The position numbers were made by a program, and so were the translations under genes. From Psychrobacter sp. JCM 18902 (GTDB lineage: Bacteria; Pseudomonadota; Gammaproteobacteria; Pseudomonadales; Moraxellaceae), in contig NZ_CAJHBK010000001.1 of assembly GCF_904846615.1 (NCBI RefSeq), positions 2,790,001 through 2,854,000 of the forward strand: a stretch of DNA of 64,000 bases. Reading direction: 5' to 3'. Within the stretch, counting starts at the first letter, position 1, and the number at the start of each line of letters is the position of its first letter. Of this stretch, positions 19,302 through 28,983 are shown piece by piece. The notes beneath the pieces were generated by a model. That model was given only the letters and a program-made list of their open reading frames with translations, made no database searches and had not been told where the DNA came from.

Positions 19302-20207
19302 ATGGCTGCTAACAATGCGATCAATGCACCACTACCGACTCAGCCAAACAGTGCTAGCCGCTACAATCGAAGCCTTTATAACAAGCGCCGTTTGACCAAC
19401 AAGTTAGGTCTAGGCTTTGCCATGTCGGCGATGGTTTTTGGACTATTTTGGTTGTTTTGGATTTTGTTGACGCTCTTTGTGGAAGGCTTTCAAGGTATTG
19501 TACAGCTGCCTATTTTTACTGCTGATACACCGCCACCGATGAGTGCGGGCGGGCTGCGTAACGCCATTGTCGGTTCAGTAATGCTCGCGTTTTCAGGATT
19601 GTTTATCGGTGCACCTATTGGCCTCATGACAGGTATTTATTTATCCGAGTTCGCTCAAGGCAGTATGCTTGGCAAGGTAACGCGTTTCTTAAATGATATT
19701 TTGTTATCCGCACCCTCGATTGTGATTGGTCTTTTTATTTATGCATTGATGGTAAAAGGTCAAAGTTTCTCTGGTTGGGCAGGCGCGTTAGCATTGGCAT
19801 TAATCGTTATTCCTGTGGTCGTGCGTACCACTGAGAATATGCTCAATCTAGTGCCTAATAGCATTCGTGAAGCGGCTTACGCACTTGGCACACCCAAGTG
19901 GAAAATGGTGACTCAAGTAACAATTAAGGCAGCTAGAGCAGGACTGACCACTGGGGTGTTATTGGCATTTGCTCGAATCACTGGTGAGACAGCACCGTTG
20001 CTATTTACGGCGCTTAACAACCAGTATTTCAGTACTGATATGGGTCAGCCTATTGCCAACTTACCCAATACCATCTATCAGTTTGCGATGAGTCCTTATG
20101 AAAACTGGCATACCTTAGCGTGGGCGGCGGCGTTGCTGATCACGACCTCTGTCTTGGTATTAAATATTTTGGCGAGATTCATCGGTAGTAGAGGTCAGGC
20201 TAAATAA
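19302..20207 (+). CDS. pstA: Phosphate ABC transporter permease PstA
   Basis: A 301-residue inner-membrane permease with six hydrophobic segments. The family block APSIVIGLFIYALMV and the cytoplasmic loop REAAYALGTPKWKMVTQVTI mark it as PstA, and the segment ITGETAPLLFTALNNQYF is highly characteristic. The first 40 residues are polar and basic, an N-terminal cytoplasmic tail. It pairs with PstC and lies between pstC and pstB in the operon, with gaps of about 90 bp on both sides. Confidence 0.95.
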   Translation: MAANNAINAPLPTQPNSASRYNRSLYNKRRLTNKLGLGFAMSAMVFGLFWLFWILLTLFVEGFQGIVQLPIFTADTPPPMSAGGLRNAIVGSVMLAFSGLFIGAPIGLMTGIYLSEFAQGSMLGKVTRFLNDILLSAPSIVIGLFIYALMVKGQSFSGWAGALALALIVIPVVVRTTENMLNLVPNSIREAAYALGTPKWKMVTQVTIKAARAGLTTGVLLAFARITGETAPLLFTALNNQYFSTDMGQPIANLPNTIYQFAMSPYENWHTLAWAAALLITTSVLVLNILARFIGSRGQAK

Positions 20208-20292
20208 AGGCTGATGGTAAATTAAGGCTTGTCCTAGATTACCTCGAGCCTTTACTTCCATTTATATTCATTGAGCTGGGTTGGAACATATT

Positions 20293-21231
20293 ATGAATGA
20301 TGTCATGAGCAAAATCCGTATAAAAAAGCCTGTCGATAAATTCAATGCGGCAGATAAATTTAATCCAACAACAGACAGTTTATTAAACAGACCGATGTCG
20401 ACGGCAGCACAAATGGAGCAGCCAGATATTGCCAGCCTAACCAAACAAACGCTTCATGATATTCCCAAAAACATGCCTGCAGCAAAAATGCAAATTCGGG
20501 ATCTGAATTTCTATTATGGTGACTTTCAGGCGCTAAAAAATATCAATATCGATATTCCTGATAAAAAAGTCACTGCTTTCATTGGTCCTTCAGGTTGCGG
20601 CAAATCGACGCTATTACGTACCTTTAATCGGATGTATGACTTATATCCGGGTATGCGGGCAGAAGGCAATATTAATCTTGATGGCAACAATATCTTGGGC
20701 AAAGACGTCGATGTCAATTTGCTGCGCGCCCAAGTCGGTATGGTCTTTCAGAAACCAACCCCATTCCCGATGTCAATCTATGACAATGTCGCCTTTGGGG
20801 TACGCCTTTATGAAAAGTTGAGCAAGGCTGAGCTGGACAATCGAGTAGAGTGGGCACTCAAAAAATCCGCATTATGGCCAGAAGTGAAAGACAAGCTAAA
20901 AGCGTCAGGGCTTTCGTTATCAGGTGGTCAGCAGCAACGCTTGTGTATCGCACGTAGCGTCGCGACCAAGCCTGAAGTGTTATTGCTTGATGAGCCAACG
21001 TCAGCGTTAGATCCTATCTCGACAGGTGCGATCGAAGATTTGATTGAAGACTTAAAACAGGATTACACCATTGCCATCGTTACGCATAACATGCAACAGG
21101 CCGCACGGGTGTCAGATTACACCGTCTATATGTACTTAGGCGATATGATTGAGATGGGCGAGACCGACCAGATATTTACCAAGCCTGCCCAAACCGCGAC
21201 GGAAGATTATATTACGGGTCGTTATGGCTAA
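20293..21231 (+). CDS. pstB: Phosphate ABC transporter ATP-binding protein PstB
   Basis: About 312 residues. ATPase motifs: Walker [10 protein letters not shown] (about 98-106), signature [13 protein letters not shown], Walker [14 protein letters not shown] and H-loop [28 protein letters not shown] is specific to PstB. It powers phosphate import through PstCA. The N-terminus carries an extra polar stretch of about 60 residues relative to the usual 250-260-residue PstB; its role is unknown. The ATG at 20293 is preferred over a TTG at 20281. Confidence 0.96.
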   Translation: MNDVMSKIRIKKPVDKFNAADKFNPTTDSLLNRPMSTAAQMEQPDIASLTKQTLHDIPKNMPAAKMQIRDLNFYYGDFQALKNINIDIPDKKVTAFIGPSGCGKSTLLRTFNRMYDLYPGMRAEGNINLDGNNILGKDVDVNLLRAQVGMVFQKPTPFPMSIYDNVAFGVRLYEKLSKAELDNRVEWALKKSALWPEVKDKLKASGLSLSGGQQQRLCIARSVATKPEVLLLDEPTSALDPISTGAIEDLIEDLKQDYTIAIVTHNMQQAARVSDYTVYMYLGDMIEMGETDQIFTKPAQTATEDYITGRYG

Positions 21232-21350
21232 CATCGCGGTCTGAGCAAGGACGACGTGCTCGATACGTTCAATAAGATATCGTGAGCCAATCTGTTCGAC
21301 TCAACAGCCACACCGCGCTACCAAAATATGGATTTTAGGGAATACCTCTT

Positions 21351-22145
21351 ATGCAAAGCGATAAGCATATCTCCAAAAGTTTTGACCAAGATCTTGATGA
21401 AGCTATCCGTCTATTTCTATACATGGGTGATAGCGCGGCCAACCAAGTGGCGAAAGCGATCCATGCGCTTATCGATAAAAATGAGACACTGGCGCAAGAG
21501 GTGATTGATATGGACTTTGATATCAATCGAATGGAAGTCGAGTTGGATGAGCATATCTTGCTATTGGTCGCCAAACGTCAGCCCGCCGCCAGTGATTTAC
21601 GCTTGGTCATGTCCATCAGTAAAGGCGTGGTTGATCTAGAACGCATCGGTGATGAAGCCGTCAAAATTGCTCAGATGGCCAAAAAAATTGCGGCACAAGG
21701 TAAACTGTCATACGGTTATGCGGAAGTGCAACATCTTAGCAATCAGGTTCGTTTGATGCTGCACAATGCGCTAGAGGCATTTAGCCAATCGAATGCTGAG
21801 CAAGCGTTTGAGGTCATGCGTAACGATAGCATGGTCAATGATGAGTATCAGTCAGCCATCCGTGCTTTGATGACCTATATTATGGAAGATTCACGGCACG
21901 TTTCAAAAGTCATTAATATTATGTGGGTATTGCGCGCGCTTGAGCGGGTAGGCGATCATGCACAAAATATTGCAGAACTGGTGATTAACTATATTAGTGG
22001 GCAAGATGTGCGTCATTCCGACTATGCGCTGGTCGAAAAAGCCGTGCAAGAAGCCAATGACCGTATGGCGGCGCGCCAAGTCAGTACCCTGTCTGCTACT
22101 AAATCTGCCACCGATTTCGTAGACTCAAACGGTGATGATGGCTGA
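21351..22145 (+). CDS. phoU: Phosphate signalling complex protein PhoU
   Basis: A 264-residue helical protein of two PhoU repeats. The first contains MGDSAANQVAKAIHALI and RLVMSISKGVVDLERIGDEAVKIA (about 83-106). The second has the matching metal-binding block INIMWVLRALERVGDHAQNIAE. These ExxxD-type motifs bind metal clusters in PhoU. It signals phosphate sufficiency from the Pst transporter to the PhoR sensor and represses the Pho regulon. It is last in the operon and is followed by a strong terminator. Confidence 0.96.
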   Translation: MQSDKHISKSFDQDLDEAIRLFLYMGDSAANQVAKAIHALIDKNETLAQEVIDMDFDINRMEVELDEHILLLVAKRQPAASDLRLVMSISKGVVDLERIGDEAVKIAQMAKKIAAQGKLSYGYAEVQHLSNQVRLMLHNALEAFSQSNAEQAFEVMRNDSMVNDEYQSAIRALMTYIMEDSRHVSKVINIMWVLRALERVGDHAQNIAELVINYISGQDVRHSDYALVEKAVQEANDRMAARQVSTLSATKSATDFVDSNGDDG

Positions 22146-22175
22146 AAAAAACAGTTCATCGTTAATTTTACATCC

Positions 22176-22209
22176 AAAAAAACGCGCTATATTAAATAGC
22201 GCGTTTTTT
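22176..22209. terminator. Bidirectional terminator between phoU and yggX
   Basis: A stem of about 14 bp with core ACGCGCTAT/ATAGCGCGT and flanking A/T runs (22176-22190 with 22196-22209). It can stop transcription from both the pst-phoU operon and the convergent yggX gene. Confidence 0.9.
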
Positions 22210-22233
22210 ATATTGTGGCAATAATAAAAACAA

Positions 22234-22524
22234 TTAGCTCTCTGGCGTCCAACCTTGTGCACGCTCATAATCTTCATTATCTAAAAATTTATCTCGTTGT
22301 TCGGTGAGGAATTTTTTGGCAGCAGGATCTAACATGCTTAGATGGTTTTCGTTAATCAGCATCGTTTGCTGTTCAAGCCATTCTTTCCATGCTTTGTCAG
22401 ATACCGTTTCTTGTAGCTCCTGACCTTTTTTATTAGGAAAAGGCGGGTGCGGCATTTTTGGCAATTCTTGCTGATATTTACGGCAAAATACCGTATTGGC
22501 TTGCGGATTAAAAGTCTCAGTCAT
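22234..22524 (-). CDS. yggX: Probable Fe(2+)-trafficking protein YggX
   Basis: A 96-residue protein with the YggX signature at both ends: [19 protein letters not shown] (the single conserved Cys) and [20 protein letters not shown]. The family protects iron-sulfur enzymes from oxidative damage and has a role in iron supply. It is monocistronic. A structured repeat lies about 60 bp upstream of its start (22587-22700). Confidence 0.95.
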   Translation of the reverse strand: MTETFNPQANTVFCRKYQQELPKMPHPPFPNKKGQELQETVSDKAWKEWLEQQTMLINENHLSMLDPAAKKFLTEQRDKFLDNEDYERAQGWTPES

Positions 22525-22586
22525 AAGGCGTTCCTTATTATGGTTTGGTTATTATAAAAATATGTTATTGAATCACTCATAAGAAT

Positions 22587-22700
22587 AGTTATACCAAACC
22601 CAAAAAGTAAGATTAGCTGTGTCAAACTCGCTTAGCCTACAAGGCGTAGTACTTTGACTCGTTTTCCTTGCTACTCTAATTTCTGTGAATGGTATTAGTT
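22587..22700 (+). repeat. Structured intergenic repeat, copy A
   Basis: A roughly 114-bp element with imperfect outer inverted ends (TATACCA at 22590-22596 and TGGTATT at 22690-22696). Inside are nested stems: GTCAAA (22621-22626) with TTTGAC, and CTAC (22637-22640) with GTAG around AAGGC. Blocks ACTCGCTTAG, TTGACTCG and TCCTTG recur in the same order at 38610-38689. The shape suggests a small palindromic mobile element or a structured RNA family. It lies between argH and yggX, both on the minus strand. Confidence 0.6.
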
Positions 22701-22766
22701 AGCATTTATTCAGCATAAGTGACTTAAATATTATTAGCTGAATTTACTTTACCTCATCATGGTATC

Positions 22767-22798
22767 AAAAACACCCGCAGCAGGGGCGGGTGTTTTTT
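22767..22798 (-). terminator. Rho-independent terminator of argH
   Basis: ACACCCGC pairs with GCGGGTGT around a short loop (22771-22778 with 22786-22793) with A and T runs on both sides. It lies 32 bp beyond the argH stop codon. Confidence 0.9.
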
Positions 22799-22830
22799 AT
22801 GGTAAAAGCTGTCTGGTCAACAATGCGATT

Positions 22831-24348
22831 TTACGCAAATACCTCTAAACGGCTACGACCGCGAGCAACGGCTTGCTTAACTTGATTTGGCGCTGTACCA
22901 CCTAAGTGGTCACGGGCTGCTAATGAGCCTTCTAACGTTAAATATTCAAAGACATCATCACCGATTGCATCGCTAAATTGCTGTAGCTGCGCCAATGACA
23001 AATCGCTCAAATCAACACCCTCGGCAATACCTAAAGCAACGGCATTACCCACCACTTCATGAGCATCACGGAACGCCACACCATTACGTACCAAATAATC
23101 TGCAAGGTCAGTAGCGGTAGCATAGCCTTTCATTGTGGCAGCGCGCATGTTTTCTTTATTTGGGGTGATATTCGGTAGCATATCAGCAAAAGCCAATAAA
23201 CAGCCGGTAAGCGTATCGACGCAATCAAACAACGGCTCTTTGTCTTCTTGGTTGTCTTTGTTATAAGCCAGTGGCTGGCTTTTCATCAGGCTAAGGAGTG
23301 TCATTAGCTGCCCAAAGACACGTGCTGCTTTACCGCGAACCAACTCTGGTACATCAGGATTTTTCTTTTGCGGCATGATAGATGAGCCAGTACAGAAGCG
23401 ATCAGGGATTTGCACAAAGTTAAACTGCGCTGACATCCATAGGATAATCTCTTCACTCATGCGAGACATGTGCATCATAAGGATAGACGCGGCAGAAGTG
23501 AATTCAATCGCGAAGTCACGATCTGAGACGGCATCAAGCGAGTTTTGGCAAATACCTTCGAAACCTAACAGCTCAGCAGTAATGGTACGATCAATGGGGA
23601 ATGTCGTGCCAGCAAGGGCAGCACTACCAAGTGGCATCTGATTGATACGGCGGCGCGCATCGACCAGACGTTCGGTATCGCGATATAACATCTCAAACCA
23701 CGCCATGACGTGATGACCAAAGCTCACTGGCTGCGCCGTTTGTAAATGCGTAAAGCCGGGCATAATAGTGTCAGTATGCTGCTCAGCCAAATCAAGCAAA
23801 CCACTTTGCAAGCGTACTAATAAGGCAATGATATTATCAGTCTCTTCGCGTAGCCAAAGACGAATATCGGTGGCAACCTGATCGTTACGGCTACGACCCG
23901 TATGCAGCTTTTTACCAACAGCGCCGATGATGTCAGTCAAGCGCGACTCAACATTCATGTGCACGTCTTCTAGCGCGATTGACCAGTTAAACTCGCCAGC
24001 CTCAATCTCGCGCAGTACTTGATGTAGACCATCAATAATGGTGGCTACTTCGTCAGCGGTCAAAATGTCACATTCTTTAAGCATGGTCGCGTGGGCGATT
24101 GAGCCTTGAATATCGTGACGAGCAAAGCGTTGGTCAAAGCCAACAGAGGCGGTGAAGGCAGCGACAAAGCTGTCCGTCGCTTCACTGAAGCGTCCGCCCC
24201 ACATCTGCTGGCCTTGGCTGTTTGAAGGACTGCTTACAGGGTTGTTTTGTGCAGCGTTATTTGTTATCGGAGCATCTGTGCTAGAATCAGAGACAGATGG
24301 GTTTACATTTGATTCGGGACTACTAGGTTTTGAAGAATTGGCGTTCAT
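22831..24348 (-). CDS. argH: Argininosuccinate lyase
   Basis: About 505 residues. It splits argininosuccinate into arginine and fumarate, the last step of arginine synthesis. The fumarase/lyase signature [12 protein letters not shown] carries the catalytic serine loop; [17 protein letters not shown] opens the core and [13 protein letters not shown] is another conserved block. The first 45 or so residues are a low-complexity Ser/Asn/Pro-rich tail not needed for the fold. The start is the ATG at 24348; the frame runs 15 codons further, but into the divergent sensor gene. It lies head to head with that gene, with starts overlapping or nearly so. Confidence 0.95.
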   Translation of the reverse strand: MNANSSKPSSPESNVNPSVSDSSTDAPITNNAAQNNPVSSPSNSQGQQMWGGRFSEATDSFVAAFTASVGFDQRFARHDIQGSIAHATMLKECDILTADEVATIIDGLHQVLREIEAGEFNWSIALEDVHMNVESRLTDIIGAVGKKLHTGRSRNDQVATDIRLWLREETDNIIALLVRLQSGLLDLAEQHTDTIMPGFTHLQTAQPVSFGHHVMAWFEMLYRDTERLVDARRRINQMPLGSAALAGTTFPIDRTITAELLGFEGICQNSLDAVSDRDFAIEFTSAASILMMHMSRMSEEIILWMSAQFNFVQIPDRFCTGSSIMPQKKNPDVPELVRGKAARVFGQLMTLLSLMKSQPLAYNKDNQEDKEPLFDCVDTLTGCLLAFADMLPNITPNKENMRAATMKGYATATDLADYLVRNGVAFRDAHEVVGNAVALGIAEGVDLSDLSLAQLQQFSDAIGDDVFEYLTLEGSLAARDHLGGTAPNQVKQAVARGRSRLEVFA

Positions 24349-25481
24349 ATCGGTACAAGACAAGTCAGCAGAATAAGAGCTCAAGTATAGCAAAGGATGA
24401 GGTTGCCTTACTAGCGGAGCGCTTAGAGTTTTTTATTCCCAAGCTCATGGAAGTCATGAAGCCTTGGCAGTGGTTCATTTATATCTTTTTTTGGTCACTA
24501 TTCGTCACGGTAATAAATCGCTATGATATTGCCACGTGGTCAGATTTTTTGATTCAGCTGTTTAGCAGAGTCCTGCAAAACACCTTGAGTATTATTCCTT
24601 CCTTATACATCATTGATTATTTGCGCCCCATTTTTAAGGGCATGAGCATACCTAAAGCCAGCATGTATGTGCTTGCCTTACTCATGGTGGCATCTACCAT
24701 ATCCATGATTTTAGTCATGCTGGTGATGATTAACATTGGTTGGTTTGAATATGATCGTCAAACTTTTATTCTAAATATATTATTTGATGCGGTGATTAGT
24801 GGTGGCTTTACCTTAGTGTTCTTACTGTATTTTTTACGCCGTTATCGCGAGACGAATGCGCTCAAACAATCGTTTGAGCAGAAATTGAGTGCACAAAATG
24901 ATGTGATCAAAGCACGAATCGCTCCGCATTTTTTCTTTAATACCATTAATACCCTTGTGTCACTGATAGAGTCCAATCCAGCAAGAGCTTCTGCTTTATT
25001 ACAGCACGTTTCTGCCTTATTCCGTGCCAGTTTCAATGGGGCACGAGAGATTAGTTTTGAAGAAGAAATTGCTCTTTGTGAGCACTATCTAGCGATTGAG
25101 TCTAGCCGCTTAGCGGATAAGCTTGAAGTGAGTTGGCAATTGCCTGACGAAGATGTCATGTATGACATGGTGATTACTGCCTTGACCTTACAGAGCGTGC
25201 TAGAAAAAATGCTGCTGAATGTGGTGGAGATGACCACTGAAACCATTTATATCAATATTAGAGTCACTTGGCAGCAGCATCGGGTTGTGATTACGATTGG
25301 TGTCGCGCTGCCGAAAAAAACCATGATTATTAACCATGATTTACGTCAGCACATGAACTTTTATATTCAAGCGGAACGTTTACGGGCTTATTTCGGTCAA
25401 AGTGCGGATATTAAAAGTAGCGTTACCAGTAGTCGAATTATTACCGTCATCGACTATCCGCTGCAAGATGTTAGTTTATGA
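24330..25481 (+). CDS. AlgZ/LytS-type sensor protein with degenerate ATP-binding domain
   Basis: Up to 383 residues, with about four membrane helices between residues 46 and 170, then the His_kinase block [20 protein letters not shown], where His200 is the usual phosphorylated site. The following ATPase domain is unusual: the N-box, normally LLxPLVENAxxHG, reads [17 protein letters not shown] (285-301), so the Mg-ATP asparagine is missing, and the G-box with its glycines is replaced by a stretch around [11 protein letters not shown]. It may be a pseudokinase or signal through another route. The only starts are a TTG at 24330, which overlaps argH, or an ATG at 24447; neither has a strong ribosome-binding site. 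The response regulator gene follows after 303 bp. Confidence 0.75.
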   Translation: MKNWRSYRYKTSQQNKSSSIAKDEVALLAERLEFFIPKLMEVMKPWQWFIYIFFWSLFVTVINRYDIATWSDFLIQLFSRVLQNTLSIIPSLYIIDYLRPIFKGMSIPKASMYVLALLMVASTISMILVMLVMINIGWFEYDRQTFILNILFDAVISGGFTLVFLLYFLRRYRETNALKQSFEQKLSAQNDVIKARIAPHFFFNTINTLVSLIESNPARASALLQHVSALFRASFNGAREISFEEEIALCEHYLAIESSRLADKLEVSWQLPDEDVMYDMVITALTLQSVLEKMLLNVVEMTTETIYINIRVTWQQHRVVITIGVALPKKTMIINHDLRQHMNFYIQAERLRAYFGQSADIKSSVTSSRIITVIDYPLQDVSL

Positions 25482-25784
25482 CCGTTTTTTTGGGCTTAAT
25501 TTTGTATTTTATTTCTCAAGAAATAGGTATGGCATACTTATTGCACCATGTTTATAGCTAATGGGTTGTTTTACTTTGTATTTAGCCATGATTCCCCATA
25601 AAAATTATTATCGATAAATGCATTGAAATAAAACTCAATGCACAAGGCTATCAACGTCAATATAGCCAGTTATTGTTTTATGAAATAATTAAAGGTTTTT
25701 ATGCTAAGTGATTGGTAATGAGTGCTAATATGTTGGTAAGACCATTGAAAAAAATACTAAGTTTATCCTGGGATTGGAGTTTGC
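25482..25784. other. Gap between sensor and response regulator genes
   Basis: These 303 bp hold no gene. There are two small hairpins: TGCATTGA (25619-25626) with TCAATGCA (25635-25642), and GGCTAT with ATAGCC shortly after. Neither has a T run. The gap suggests that the regulator has its own promoter. Confidence 0.4.
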
Positions 25785-26522
25785 ATGCGTATCGTAGTTT
25801 GTGATGATGAGCCACTAGCACGTGAGCGTTTGGTTAGAATTGTACAGGAGTCAGGTCATCAAGTCGTTGCTCAAGCAACCACGGGTGCAGAAGCCATTAT
25901 CGCTGTCAAAACTCAGCAGCCAGACATCATATTATTAGATATTCGTATGCCTGAGATGGATGGGGTGCGCTGTGCGCAAGAGCTTGCCAAGCTTGAGCAT
26001 CCGCCAGCTATTATATTTGTCACCGCTTATGATCATTATGCCATTGCCGCGCTAAAAGCCAATGCGATTGGTTATTTATTAAAGCCTGCCAATAAAGATG
26101 AGTTACTAGAAGCACTAGATAAAGCGAAAAATTTGAACGCGGCGCAGTTAAATGAGATTCGTAAACTCGAAGACCCAACAGCGCGTCCAGTACGTGAGCA
26201 TATCGCTGCTCGTACCCACCGAGGCGTTGAGCTCATCAAGCTCAAAGATATCTATTATTTTACCGCCGATCAAAAGTACGTCAAAGTCCGTCACAAAGAT
26301 GGCATTGTCCTGATTGATGAGACGCTAAAAGAGCTTGAACAAGAATTTGAGGATCGGCTGTTTCGGGTGCACCGTAATGCCATCATCAACCTTAGCTTTT
26401 TGGACTTTTTAGAAACGTTGGATGCAGGACAATATCAAATACGCTTTAAAGGCATTGATGAGACACTCGCGGTTAGCCGCCGTCACTTACCTGCATTACG
26501 TGACAAGATTCAAAGCATGTAA
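25785..26522 (+). CDS. LytTR-family response regulator, AlgR-like
   Basis: A 245-residue two-domain regulator. The receiver domain has acidic residues in CDDEP (6-10), the phospho-acceptor Asp52 in LLDIRMPEMDG and Lys in LLKPANKDE. After a linker at about 130-145 comes a LytTR DNA-binding domain (GVELIKLKDIYYFTADQKYVKV to the RVHRNAIINLSFL block). It resembles Pseudomonas AlgR, which controls alginate, motility and virulence genes. Its partner would be the adjacent degenerate sensor. The target genes are unknown; imperfect direct repeats bound by LytTR proteins were not identified here. Confidence 0.9.
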   Translation: MRIVVCDDEPLARERLVRIVQESGHQVVAQATTGAEAIIAVKTQQPDIILLDIRMPEMDGVRCAQELAKLEHPPAIIFVTAYDHYAIAALKANAIGYLLKPANKDELLEALDKAKNLNAAQLNEIRKLEDPTARPVREHIAARTHRGVELIKLKDIYYFTADQKYVKVRHKDGIVLIDETLKELEQEFEDRLFRVHRNAIINLSFLDFLETLDAGQYQIRFKGIDETLAVSRRHLPALRDKIQSM

Positions 26523-26596
26523 GCTGCGGTTTGCATAGTGAAATAACAGCAAAATAACAGCAAAATAACCGTGAAATAATCATCCCATATCATCAA

Positions 26597-26630
26597 ACCC
26601 TTATTTATGCTTAAATAGGGGTATTTTTTT
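26597..26630 (+). terminator. Rho-independent terminator after the AlgR-like gene
   Basis: ACCCTTATTTA (26597-26607) pairs with TAAATAGGGGT (26612-26622) with one wobble, followed by A and seven T. It lies 75 bp after the stop. Confidence 0.8.
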
Positions 26631-26750
26631 GCGTCAGCATTGACTATATATGGTTTATATCGCCCATTTTTTGTGGAAAATTTGCAGTATTGTCTAATAC
26701 TGACATGCATAGTACTGATGTGAACAGTATCGAATTTATTGAGGCCCTTT

Positions 26751-27785
26751 ATGAGCAATCCGCAGCAAACTGCTTTGACTACCTTGAATATCGCCACGCG
26801 TCAGAGCCCTTTAGCACTATGGCAAGCTGAGCATATCCGTGCTCGTCTACTAGATTTGTATCCTGAATTGACGATTAACTTGCTAAAAATTGTCACTAAG
26901 GGTGACAAGATTTTGGACACACCTTTGGCTAAAATTGGTGGTAAAGGTTTGTTTGTCAAAGAGCTTGAGCAAGCACTATATGACAAACAAGCGGACATCG
27001 CGGTACATTCATTAAAGGACGTACCGATGCAGCTTCCTGAAGGCTTGATGCTGGGCGTCTATTGCAAACGCGCTTCACCGACTGATGCTTTTGTGTCTAA
27101 CACCTATAATAGTCTTGATGAGTTGCCGCAAGCCGCAGTCGTTGGCACGTCAAGTTTGCGTCGTCAGTGTCAGCTTAAAGCCTATCGCCCAGACCTACAA
27201 ATCAAAACCCTACGCGGTAACGTTGGTACACGTTTGGGCAAGCTGGATGCTGGCGAGTATGATGCGATTATTTTAGCGACCAGTGGTTTGCAGCGTATCG
27301 AGCTGGATGAGCGCATACGCGGCGAGCTTGATATCAATGCCTGCCTGCCTGCGGTTGGTCAAGGCGCTTTAGCGATCGAATGCCGTGAAGGTGATGATGA
27401 GGTGCTAAAATTACTGGCACCACTGAATGATGATAAAGCTCGTATCCGTCTCATTGCTGAGCGCGCGCTAAACCGTCATTTAGAGGGTGGCTGCCAAGTG
27501 CCCATTGCTGCTTATGCTGTGTTACAAATAGCGGATGAAACAAGCAGCAACAATGATGATAACGGTGATAATGGCAATAACGACAACGGCAATGTGTTAT
27601 GGCTACGTGGCCGCGTCGGTCAAGCGGATGGCAGCGAGCTGCTAAAAGCAGAAAAACGCGTCACATTGATCGGCACACAAGCCGAGCAAGAAGTACAGGC
27701 TAATCAGCTTGGTATTGATGTTGCCAATATACTGCTTGCCGATGGCGCGGGTGATATCTTATCCGCGATTTATCATCCTGAATAA
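26751..27785 (+). CDS. hemC: Hydroxymethylbilane synthase (porphobilinogen deaminase)
   Basis: About 344 residues. It polymerises four porphobilinogens to hydroxymethylbilane in haem synthesis. Conserved blocks: [29 protein letters not shown] (cofactor and substrate site), [12 protein letters not shown], and [16 protein letters not shown], whose cysteine carries the dipyrromethane cofactor. A low-complexity Asn/Asp/Gly insertion of about 18 residues in the C-terminal domain (27538-27594) is not part of the usual fold. The start is the ATG at 26751 behind GAGG; a TTG 12 bp upstream is unlikely. It heads a run with hemD and the hemX-like gene. Confidence 0.95.
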   Translation: MSNPQQTALTTLNIATRQSPLALWQAEHIRARLLDLYPELTINLLKIVTKGDKILDTPLAKIGGKGLFVKELEQALYDKQADIAVHSLKDVPMQLPEGLMLGVYCKRASPTDAFVSNTYNSLDELPQAAVVGTSSLRRQCQLKAYRPDLQIKTLRGNVGTRLGKLDAGEYDAIILATSGLQRIELDERIRGELDINACLPAVGQGALAIECREGDDEVLKLLAPLNDDKARIRLIAERALNRHLEGGCQVPIAAYAVLQIADETSSNNDDNGDNGNNDNGNVLWLRGRVGQADGSELLKAEKRVTLIGTQAEQEVQANQLGIDVANILLADGAGDILSAIYHPE

Positions 27786-27883
27786 CATACCAGTATTTTG
27801 ATTATCTTAGTCATAGCCCCAGTATTATTGATGCTAGGGCTATCGTTAAGCCAATTCTATCAGTCTTTTGTCATGGTACGTCT

Positions 27884-28882
27884 ATGTCATCAACATTAAA
27901 TCACGCCCAGCTTATTGCTAACAGTCAATCAAATAATGAGTCATCACTCACGCAAGTAGTCATCAATACTCGCCCAGTAGAGCGTGCCGCTGCATTGACG
28001 GATCATCTACAAGTAGCAGGGCTGACGGTGGTAGAGATACCGATGTTGACGTTACAATCACGCCCAACGACTGAGCAAGACATGACGCTGATGCGGCAGT
28101 GGCTAGCAGGCGATTATAAGGCGCTTGTGATTGTTAGCCCAACGGCGGCCGCTTCAGGACTGGCTGTTTGGCAAGCGCTTGAAGATGAGCGTCAAGCTCA
28201 AAATCATGACGATGATAATAATAATGAGCGAAAAGATATAGCAATTAATGCTCTGCAAGCTCCGAGCTACTTGATTGCCGTGGGTGAAGCGACTGCGTCA
28301 GTATTAAATCATGCCAAAATGGAGGCATCGAATTACCAAGTGCTTCAGCCTCACATTGCCAATAACGAAGGTATGCTAGCGATGCCTGAAATTGAGCGTT
28401 TGCAAGCAGGTGACAAGTTGCTCGTGTGGCGCGGATTGGGAGGTAGGCGACTATTGGTCGATACGTTGCTGGCACGCGGTGTGCATATCGATAGCATTGC
28501 TTGGTATGAGCGCATAATGCCAGTCGATGCGATGGCTCAATATGAGCAGTGGCTAAAAGAGTTTTTAACCGATAATTTAACGCATAATATAATGCAAGAT
28601 GCGTCGGCAGTGCAGCAACCAAAGCCAATCGTTGTGGTCAGTAGCGGTACAGCCTTTGAGCATTGGGAAAGCATCGTTCGGGCTGTAGCAGAAAAGGCAT
28701 TAAAGCAAGAAACAGCCAGAGAAACCCCCGCTATTTTGCCCTATGAATTGTCAGACTTTTCTTATGTGGTGTTGGGTGAGCGTTTAGCCAATATGGTCGC
28801 TGATCAGCAGTTAAGCTATTGGCGTGTGGAAGATTTGGCGCCAGAAACCATTCTTGCTGCTATCCATGCTAAAGCCTGTTAA
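27884..28882 (+). CDS. hemD: Uroporphyrinogen-III synthase
   Basis: A 332-residue member of the HemD family, which closes and inverts ring D of hydroxymethylbilane to make uroporphyrinogen III. Recognisable parts are NTRPVERAAALTDHLQVAGL at the start of the fold, VSPTAAASGL, LVWRGLGGRRLLVDTLLARG and VVVSSGTAFEHW. HemD diverges fast, so the call rests on these blocks and on position directly after hemC. It has a short polar N-terminal extension and is somewhat longer than the usual 250-270 residues, partly from inserts rich in Asn/Asp. Confidence 0.9.
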   Translation: MSSTLNHAQLIANSQSNNESSLTQVVINTRPVERAAALTDHLQVAGLTVVEIPMLTLQSRPTTEQDMTLMRQWLAGDYKALVIVSPTAAASGLAVWQALEDERQAQNHDDDNNNERKDIAINALQAPSYLIAVGEATASVLNHAKMEASNYQVLQPHIANNEGMLAMPEIERLQAGDKLLVWRGLGGRRLLVDTLLARGVHIDSIAWYERIMPVDAMAQYEQWLKEFLTDNLTHNIMQDASAVQQPKPIVVVSSGTAFEHWESIVRAVAEKALKQETARETPAILPYELSDFSYVVLGERLANMVADQQLSYWRVEDLAPETILAAIHAKAC

Positions 28883-28983
28883 ATGTATAAATGTACCAAC
28901 CGATGATCTGTCCTTATCTATTATGTTTCACTTTTTATTTATTTGCTTTAAACCTGTTTTAGCCAAAATAACGGTGCTGCCTT

